Virus record (IMG/VR): IMGVR_UViG_3300035698_015060
Coordinates: 1 to 23,299 of that record
DNA: 23,299 bases
Source of the DNA: a virus
Reading direction: 5' to 3' (one strand)
Made by a program: the position numbers and the translations under genes. Positions 19,901 to 23,299 of the stretch are shown one piece after another (position 1 is the stretch's first letter; every line of letters starts with the position of its first letter). The notes below the pieces were generated by a model that was not told the DNA's origin, did not search any database, and saw only the letters and a list, made by a program, of their open reading frames with translations.

Positions 19901-22900
19901 TGTAGGAACAGAAAATGGAACAATAAGAATTTCAACGAAACTGTATGACTACTCACAGGATGCCACAGGGTTTGCAGGGGGAGACAACTTCGATGACAAC
20001 TTCTTCGACCAAGAACCTTCATTGGAGACTAGGCACATATTGAAAGCAATTAGGGATGACATATTCATTAATGATCTTGCAGTGGAGTACAACAACATAT
20101 TCTTTATTGGGCTGAGGAAAGTATTAGAAGATCAGACATATGTTGACTGGATGTTCAAAACAAGTTTCATCAATGCTACAAACAGTGTTAGGAAACTGGA
20201 TCAGAGGAAAACATACACAGCAGGAACAGACAGCTGGATAGAGAGTTACATAAACGAAGTCAAACCTTTCCATACAAAATTGAGAGAGTACAAGTTAGGA
20301 TACACCAACCTAGAAACACAGGATGGCATATTCACAGACTTTGACAATCCACCGTTCTATGATGCAACAAATGACAGGATTAAATCATTAGACGTGTCCG
20401 TAGACACCGATAAGCTGACAAAATATCCATGGCAGATGTGGTATGACTACCACAAAAAACATGTGGCATCGATAACAGTGACCAAAGGTGGATCAGGATA
20501 CGTGTTAACTCCAACGGTGACAGTATCGGTAGGGGATGACAGCACATCAGCTACCGCAACAGCGACCATAAGCGGAGGAGCAGTGACAGCCATAACAGTG
20601 ACAGGAATAGGCGGCAGTTATACTACAACACCAACGGTGACCATCACAGGAGGGTTAGCAGACGGATCAAATCCAACGGATATTGCAAAAGCATATGCAA
20701 ATCTAAACAACGACCTAGTCAGAGATTTCAACACAACAATCAAGTTTGACAGGGTGTCCAGCACCTCAAGGGTAGTGGACTGGAAAGCATCTACCAGCTA
20801 TGCATACAACGATCTGATCAGACACAAAAATGAATTATACAAAGCAACAAGTGCCTTCACTGCAACTACGGACTTTGATGACAACATAGGTAACCTGTAT
20901 AAAATTTACGGCGATGAAACAGGATTTACTGCGGCAGACAGAACAAAAGGGTTCTACACACCGACTTCGGGAATGGCAGGCAACGAACTTTCACAAGTCA
21001 TGACAGGTGTTGACTATGGCGGAACTATGGTAACAGGCTTACTATTTGATCAGAACCAAGGGTGGGATCAGTCTAACTGGTACGACTACCCGTGGGACAA
21101 CTACGGTAACTCTGCCATCAATGCATTCATAGCCGATGGATCAACAGTAGCATACACTTTTGCAACAGCACCAGCGGTCGGACAGGTGTTCTATGCTTAT
21201 GCAACCAAAGACGACAGCACGAGAACAAGGTTGTCAGACACATTCACAGGGGATGGGTCAACTACAACATTCTCACTCAGCACAGCACCAGACGAAAACG
21301 CTTTTATTGAATTCATCAACGCAGACGATGACGGAGTGTTGACGCCGACAGACGACAGGACATTAGATTCGATAATAAAAGGTGGATTATTCACTACAGG
21401 TGGACTATATGCATCAGCACTGGGATCAGCACCATCGGACATCAATCTAGATGGAGATGACTTCATGGGAGTGGAATCGAGCTACGCACCAGAGGAGACA
21501 GTGCCAGGACAGATATTCGACACCCTAGACATCAAAGTATATACAACACCGGAGTCAGGTGTTCCTTTAATATCTGACATGGTCCACCAGGGCAACGGCT
21601 CCACGACCACGTTCTCACTGGGAGATCACCCAGGAACATTAGGATCTGTGACAGTGGCAGTGGACGGCGTGATTAAGAAATTGACAACGGACTACACGGT
21701 CAACGTTGGAAACAAGACGATAACATTCGGTACTGCACCTGTTGTTAACAGTGTTGTGTCAACAAAAACATTTGCGATATCAGGAAAAGATTTTATGGTG
21801 TTGGATCATTACTATGGTGACGGATCGACAGTACAATTCACTTCGTCATCAAGAGAGGATTTCGATCTAGACTCGACACTGTCAGAACTATACGTGACAG
21901 TGGACGGTGTGCCAACAACAGCATTCACAACGGCAACAACAACTCCGGAGTACGGAGATGGGTCAACGACCAAGATCGGGAACACACTTGTGTTAACTTT
22001 CAGTTCAGCCCCTCCGGCAAACGCATTCGTACAGATAGCAGGGTTCCGTAAAGACACATCATCATTTACAAGGAACTATGCGAGCATCAGGAACGAGTCA
22101 ATAACATATGATGGTTCCACCACACACGTACTGACATATCCGGCAGGAACGATCAGACCATACACGGGACTGACCATGATAGAAGCCAACGGTAAGATGT
22201 TGAGATCCCCAGACACGACCTACTACATGGGTGACGGAAGCACATACACCTACGGTGTGACATCTGGCTTACTGGATGACTCTACTGTGGATCCAGCAAA
22301 GACAATTTCATCAGCGGATCAAGTGGAAGTGCATGTCAATGGAGCATTAAAAACACTGACCACACATTACACTGTGGACATAGGAACACAGAACATCAAC
22401 TTCACGTCAGGCAATGTTCCCACAGCAGACGAAATGGTCAGCATAACAACTTTCGTTGATCACCATTACAGTATTGACACCAGCAACAGACTGGTACTCA
22501 ACCTGACACAGATAGCATCAGACGGATACACGCTGAATGTCAATGACGAGATGTCGGTGACCACATTCAACAATGCGGTAGGCATGAGTCTGAGAAGAGA
22601 AGTTCTTGAAGGGAGAGCAGATGGAGTGTTTAAACTATACTTTGAGCCAGCAAACTCCACACACACTAGAGTGTGGTTCAACGGAGAACAGTTGACAGTA
22701 GGGTATGACTACAAACTAGTCGGAAACACGATAACCGTGGCAGGCAAGACTATAACATCGTCTGACAGACTGGATGTCTTGTATTTCGCATCTCCGAGTG
22801 TGACGAACTCCACAGGATTCAGGATATTCAAGGACATGATGAATAGGACTTTCTACAAGCGTATTAGTAAAACAGCGACGACAGAATTAACATTAGATTT

Positions 22901-23299
22901 ATTAACAGATGCTACAACGATAACAGTCAAGGACGCAACATTGATTGCAGATCCGCAGGTGGTTTTATCTGTGGATGGATCAACAGTGGCAAAAAGATTA
23001 CCAGGGGTAATATTCATAGACAAGGAAAGAATAGAATATTCCGAAAAAACAGGAAACACGTTAGGACTAATAAAACGTGGAACCCTTGGAACAGGAATTA
23101 AGGAGCATGGTTCAGGTGCAGACGTGGTAGACGCATCAGGAACTCAAACCATCCCTTATGCGGACACGGTACACACCAACACCTTCACAGGTGACGGCAG
23201 TACGGCAACATTCGCACTATCACAAGCACCAACCTCTGCTAGTGAGTTAGACATATTCATTGGTGGCCAACGATTAGTCGGAAATCCTAAATTAAACGA
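10908..23299 (+). CDS. Giant modular virion structural protein, 3' end outside the window (at least 4130 aa)
   Basis: The frame opens at ATG 10908, overlapping the gp6 stop (TAATG), and I found no stop up to 23299. Position after gp6 matches T4 gene 7, and very large structural proteins at this place are known in marine T4-like phages. N-terminal residues 27-64 ([36 protein letters not shown]) look like a baseplate-anchoring segment. Then: cupredoxin-like domain (205-288); beta-sandwich units near 691 and 926; large conserved blocks (1000-1600, e.g. [19 protein letters not shown]); CBM5/12-like motif (1642-1678); helical segment around 1693-1765; seven-bladed FG-GAP propeller (about 2075-2518); helical block near 3040-3130 ([20 protein letters not shown]); GGSGY repeats (3187-3255); a second CBM-like motif (3292-3333); and GDGST units from 3409 on. 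Rich in Thr, Ser, Asp and Gly, with few Cys. Likely a peripheral baseplate/adhesion protein; exact role unknown. Confidence 0.82.
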   Translation, partial: MADKSINSQSNQEVVKQGDNELRRTVQHLPAFYRTDSNQRFLSSTLDPLVQKGELERLDGYIGKQDAYTRTITDRYIGATNRDRMAYQLEPAVTYTDRDTTSINPEDQVKFAGTYDDYINQIKYFSGNVDNHDRLNKETTYSWNPAVDYDKLINYREYYWVPAGPTAIEIDSVGKLAVSEYKVNAITGAYTFPHKGNASNPELVLYRGNTYKFDVNAVGHPFYIMTEPHKDQLSSDGSSSTLQTLGVSNNGADGGIVTFVVPTDAPNTLYYQCGNHDSMYGILNIKTVATSTTIDPANDIEGVKNYSLRTLALSNGMKIKFTTSKVGTTYQSKEYYVEGVGEAITLTDTANLSTPETYADNGVPKDKDYITINRSSLDQNAWSRYNRWFHKSVIEEASRIAGTELVLTESDRAKRPIIEFDSGLALYKYGTVAKTPIDLFDTTTRDALSIVPNTQGYFVDGVAITDGMRIVFAGDTDPLVKNKIYVANFVNAGDSSLVLSLTLTEAFDGTVADKENIYIKSGLANKGKSFYYNSTTTFWEATQTKSATNQPPLFNMYDNKHTLFDDATMYPSSTFVGAKVFTYATSDTATTDTVLGIKVKYKTINNIGDIVFDSDHTSGTFTYKSGTTTVTKNLAEGHLHYTTSREGHNSKSAWVKRPKESKQRVIRTHIVDKTEKKLFPIDFYKNSAALTDLEISVSINGTRKTLTTDYTLVNGTTNKYIKFVKELKVNDQIRMAGYSSADKVVGKGIYEVPDNLATNSLNQQLGTFTYGQILNHVRDIFDKNQDVTGTIPGTSNLRDKPDSRLKGGSIHQHEGSLLPAIFGLIDQESNVISAMDHSNHEYEKWYDAFLTHATGTAYEGIASDRVDEIVIAITQGKNYSFPFYYEDMIGWGENVSTRTYTVQGTLQNEYALDSQHSITSLSNRAVYVYVNDIQLTRGTDYTFSTTDDTVSITATLAVGDIVKIKDYADTTGSYMPPSPTKLGMYPKFKPELFTDDTYITSTSVIRKHDGSIVKAYGDTRDDLILELEKRIYNNCKVAYDSTLLDIHDVKPTAFSSSEYTLTEINDVMGADFYSWAGRNSVQYINNTQFVEGTPFTYNYALSTNRISGEQLPGYWRGIYQYFYDTDAPHVRPWEMLGHSQKPSTWDATYGAAPYTSGNDVLWNAIATEPGHFGKPTIRNYLPVDASGNLLDPIAAGLIDYFDIPGRSLPWKFGDQAPAETSWRRSSAYPFTVMKTLALTKPAKFFANYFDISRMTTNVSGNQISTDTGVRITVATAKYHLETSIDNNTGITTRYQTAGYQNFVVNNLIAKNLDPMTFYYNKMKNLNVQLAYKLGGFTDKGNLKVLTDSVSPGSTAGSKFLPDENYKILFRTSNPVESFEYSGVLIEKNADAGVDGSTLLGGYKILGYSTTKPYFRFNYPVKTTSSSNMTVDGTTIQRYSSYQENVQTIPYGYVFTTIQDVADFLFGYGHWLEEQGFRFNKYSNEIKETLNWANAVKEMLFWTTQQWAPGSAITVSPAADGFELDTNNSIVGRLRNLAGDYSLLDAGGRKIDIREISTKRVGKTFDIGVKSDNIGLYNIALNTVQKEHLLLFDNSTVFSDIIYDPFTGFRQQRLKLVGWKTAGWNGDYYAPGFVFDAAQVTYWTANTDYRLGDSVEYQGKFYVAKFNHGSSTTFDNAQWITKTEKPSPQLIPNFDYKISQFGNFYDMESNNFDESQQQLAQRLIGYQSRDYLENLFVNDVSQYKFYQGYIREKGTQNAIDKLTKASYEGSNINLDLYPEWMIRTGKFGNTDSIESIQITLKDDEVTANPQSIELLATSNQDKQYTRSLAVVSSDLYYKPVEYNTSTTFSKYDYTEQGVDNDSIQLLKTAGYPQLTQVQQTAFDISDLLSTDMNAVTGNDLIWVANKSNKDWDVYRLTSASYKISTLKTINGTLQLEIKFTDSHGLSAGSTATEADYFGISNSEEATLNGVYQVSSVSDHDTVIIDYVGNTGFIPTLADGSTADSYGNVYKFVSVRLSSMDNVNDLISYNVFNDKDDAINKEGDKVFADADASGLWKVYEKQDPYTTCLILSPDTTTLDQEFGHRIVARNDGRTVITSAPGKGQGEVHFLFRSSAVAGTTLQTQITATMSDNNDNTSRLGDSLSMSTDENFVVAGAPYTNTLGLDGSTRQLNAGLIKIYVWDPTTFKYGILDTISPPTDGSSANEDLNFGWAHKISEPTASSQRSTAQKYLFVSAPGHDSDRGRVYMYTWGIGADGSTYSAWTQDYTLEAPTGGSGQRFGHRIQANDNGDILAVSSLAPGNAGKVEIFVRSGTSSDGSTQNSFTLVQTLTGVASDGSSNDLNFGESVAMSKDGTTLIIGAPGVDNTDQPDAGIVYYYKWNADGSTNTYTLQQTITAPDKLSNMKFGSTLDINDAGTRVVIGAELMSTSREMKFDSGQTTFDLQDTTISDLNTGSGAAYTATMYHSKFIIDDRLVSDKVSANDDFGRGVCMTNDNVFVGSPMDDGNTGIVNDGTLYCYDLTVAGEYAWNNIASETTMIDTNKLGQVFDFDSKTKQIRNYYDLYDPVKGRILGVADREINVKSAWDPASYNTGEDVNNKILWTDDHIGEVWWDLSTVKWTWYEQGDQEHKANNWGKIFPGSSIDVYEWTESTLLPTEWNDISGTQGGTAQGISGTALNKYAFSSVYNSRLDTFVNYYYYWVRGKQTMPTNSVVTRKNTVAYVANLIESPQNFDVKYYSVTDTNKILINNITDLVNGDIVLNIDIRSNTFDGDAHSVWKLAREGDKEWRPGHQIETRWWDSLVGKNSAGDSVPDLTLPLNEKYGNSIRPRQSWYTDRFTALKEIVDYSNSVLKQHQLVGQIQLTNLEAKEPEPTAQSLVWDDKVDTFAELGYLYTGDVSGKINYLVRADETANNFWSIYQWDGAQWSRTRVQTYNTSGFWSYTDWYKTEGAMSHDGNTKIDKQVTYEYELDTLTLDTGKHVKVTSADTGGWKLYMKTTSGWENVGTENGTIRISTKLYDYSQDATGFAGGDNFDDNFFDQEPSLETRHILKAIRDDIFINDLAVEYNNIFFIGLRKVLEDQTYVDWMFKTSFINATNSVRKLDQRKTYTAGTDSWIESYINEVKPFHTKLREYKLGYTNLETQDGIFTDFDNPPFYDATNDRIKSLDVSVDTDKLTKYPWQMWYDYHKKHVASITVTKGGSGYVLTPTVTVSVGDDSTSATATATISGGAVTAITVTGIGGSYTTTPTVTITGGLADGSNPTDIAKAYANLNNDLVRDFNTTIKFDRVSSTSRVVDWKASTSYAYNDLIRHKNELYKATSAFTATTDFDDNIGNLYKIYGDETGFTAADRTKGFYTPTSGMAGNELSQVMTGVDYGGTMVTGLLFDQNQGWDQSNWYDYPWDNYGNSAINAFIADGSTVAYTFATAPAVGQVFYAYATKDDSTRTRLSDTFTGDGSTTTFSLSTAPDENAFIEFINADDDGVLTPTDDRTLDSIIKGGLFTTGGLYASALGSAPSDINLDGDDFMGVESSYAPEETVPGQIFDTLDIKVYTTPESGVPLISDMVHQGNGSTTTFSLGDHPGTLGSVTVAVDGVIKKLTTDYTVNVGNKTITFGTAPVVNSVVSTKTFAISGKDFMVLDHYYGDGSTVQFTSSSREDFDLDSTLSELYVTVDGVPTTAFTTATTTPEYGDGSTTKIGNTLVLTFSSAPPANAFVQIAGFRKDTSSFTRNYASIRNESITYDGSTTHVLTYPAGTIRPYTGLTMIEANGKMLRSPDTTYYMGDGSTYTYGVTSGLLDDSTVDPAKTISSADQVEVHVNGALKTLTTHYTVDIGTQNINFTSGNVPTADEMVSITTFVDHHYSIDTSNRLVLNLTQIASDGYTLNVNDEMSVTTFNNAVGMSLRREVLEGRADGVFKLYFEPANSTHTRVWFNGEQLTVGYDYKLVGNTITVAGKTITSSDRLDVLYFASPSVTNSTGFRIFKDMMNRTFYKRISKTATTELTLDLLTDATTITVKDATLIADPQVVLSVDGSTVAKRLPGVIFIDKERIEYSEKTGNTLGLIKRGTLGTGIKEHGSGADVVDASGTQTIPYADTVHTNTFTGDGSTATFALSQAPTSASELDIFIGGQRLVGNPKLN
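11520..11769 (+). other. Cupredoxin-like domain in the giant protein (residues 205-288)
   Basis: The domain starts [20 protein letters not shown] and ends [20 protein letters not shown] followed by MYGILNI. His220 (GHPF), Cys273, His276 and Met279 give the full set of type 1 copper ligands. The C-x2-H-x2-M spacing is that of amicyanin, not plastocyanin or azurin. The alternating hydrophobic pattern fits a cupredoxin beta-sandwich. Copper binding is an inference; related modules in marine phage proteins have unknown function as far as I know. Confidence 0.75.
12978..13800 (+). repeat. Two early beta-sandwich units of the V-N-G / TDYT type
   Basis: Residues from about 691 ([18 protein letters not shown]) and from about 926 ([18 protein letters not shown]) share the pattern V-x-V-x-[VI]-N-[GD], then a T-D-Y-T and a further hydrophobic strand ending in V-x-D or V-G-D. 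The same unit recurs near the right end of the window (21648, 22323, 22668), so the protein seems to use one fold repeatedly. Confidence 0.55.
15831..15941 (+). other. CBM5/12-like carbohydrate-binding motif, copy 1 (residues 1642-1678)
   Basis: The pattern W-x5-Y-x2-G-D-x-V-x-Y-x-G-x2-Y-x-A, a spacer with F, then a closing W is present as [20 protein letters not shown] ... TFDNAQW. This is the compact chitin-binding type 3 / CBM5/12 arrangement, with surface aromatics that hold polysaccharides. Sugar binding is inferred from the pattern only. Confidence 0.55.
17127..18459 (+). other. Seven-bladed FG-GAP beta-propeller in the giant protein (about residues 2075-2518)
   Basis: Seven successive units begin with a Phe/Leu-Gly step and continue to a strand ending in G/S-A/S-P or equivalent: [49 protein letters not shown]...[87 protein letters not shown]. 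After most, a G-x-V/I-x-[FV]-[YF] strand follows ([23 protein letters not shown]). Seven units of this kind are what closes an integrin-alpha-type propeller. Unit 6 is the most divergent and has an inserted loop. Confidence 0.78.
20466..20664 (+). repeat. GGSGY-type tandem repeat (residues about 3187-3252)
   Basis: Two adjacent units: [20 protein letters not shown] and [20 protein letters not shown], separated by an [10 protein letters not shown] link. The I-T-V-T-x(1,2)-G-G-S-[GY]...T-P-T-V-T pattern is common in bacterial and phage surface proteins and should form small beta units in a stalk. Confidence 0.65.
20781..20909 (+). other. CBM5/12-like motif, copy 2 (residues 3292-3333)
   Basis: [20 protein letters not shown] followed by KATSAF and a later TDFDDN. 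W, Y, D, Y and F stand in the same order and near-equal spacing as in copy 1 at 15831, although the G-D is replaced by N-D and the closing Trp by an aliphatic/Tyr stretch. It is weaker than copy 1. Confidence 0.4.
21129..22757 (+). repeat. Array of GDGST / V-D-G / TDYT beta-sandwich units
   Basis: D/N-G-S-T openings occur at about 21135 ([10 protein letters not shown]), 21252 ([10 protein letters not shown]), 21594 ([10 protein letters not shown]), 21822 (GDGSTVQF), 21957 (GDGSTTKI), 22110 (YDGSTTHVL) and 22230 (GDGSTYTY). Several are completed by a V-x-V-[DN]-G...L-T-T-x-Y-T-V...I-x-F part ([46 protein letters not shown]). Units are irregular and some are incomplete, so the array is old rather than freshly duplicated. 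An EF-hand-like loop ([12 protein letters not shown]) lies at 21318-21353. Confidence 0.65.
23187..23299 (+). repeat. Last GDGST unit, cut by the window edge
   Basis: [20 protein letters not shown] followed by [18 protein letters not shown] restarts the repeat seen at 21252 after a conserved-looking linker (about 23010-23170: [36 protein letters not shown]). The reading frame is open at the last base, so more units probably follow. Confidence 0.6.

Noticed and set aside
20521-20660. CRISPR-like or other nucleotide-level repeat array
   Set aside because: The repetition is at protein level (GGSGY units); the DNA copies are diverged, in frame and without constant spacers.
10908-23299. Possibility that the region after gp6 holds several genes or a frameshifted pseudogene
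   Set aside because: A codon-by-codon reading shows one frame without stop or composition break, and recognisable modules follow each other in that same frame. Other-frame ORFs here are short and unlike proteins.

Overview
The window is the tail and baseplate region of a T4-like myovirus (contractile-tailed phage). The gene order, the two exact T4-type late promoter boxes (TATAAATA) and the giant structural ORF after gp6 most resemble marine T4-like phages of the cyanophage/pelagiphage type. That habitat call is an inference from gene order and protein style. The host cannot be read from the sequence.

Layout. Positions 1-1142 (minus strand) hold the start of a gp47-like recombination nuclease gene and an enlarged gp55 late sigma factor gene, packed 3 nt apart. 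A 121-nt divergent intergenic region carries a T4-type late promoter facing right and a plausible sigma70-like promoter facing left. From 1264 to the end everything is on the plus strand: gp48 (tail-tube cap), gp53 (wedge), a 765-aa hub-like protein, a gp5-type hub/spike ending in a Peptidase_S74-like intramolecular chaperone, gp25 (wedge), a second late promoter, a large gp6 (wedge, 1160 aa), and one reading frame that opens at 10908 and is still open at 23299. This last frame gives at least 4130 residues and occupies more than half of the window. I followed it codon by codon and found no stop.

How they work together. gp55 redirects the host RNA polymerase to late promoters such as the two seen here, so the regulator lies next to one of its probable targets. 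The plus-strand genes encode the hub (765-aa protein and gp5), the tube start (gp48) and the wedges (gp53, gp25, gp6). The giant protein sits where T4 has gene 7 and probably forms a peripheral baseplate or adhesion structure. Three junctions use TAATG stop/start overlaps, which suggests translational coupling. There is no stretch over 300 nt without a gene, and I saw no tRNA, CRISPR array, insertion sequence or clear terminator.

Most interesting content: the giant protein is a mosaic of recognisable modules. They are an amicyanin-like cupredoxin domain with all four type 1 copper ligands, a seven-bladed FG-GAP (integrin-alpha-like) beta-propeller, two CBM5/12-like carbohydrate-binding motifs, GGSGY repeats, and many GDGST / V-N-G-TDYT beta-sandwich units. 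Also notable are the roughly 135-residue insertion in gp55, its basic C-terminus, the S74-like end on the gp5 spike with helical repeats before it, and perfect EF-hand-like loops in gp6 and the giant protein.
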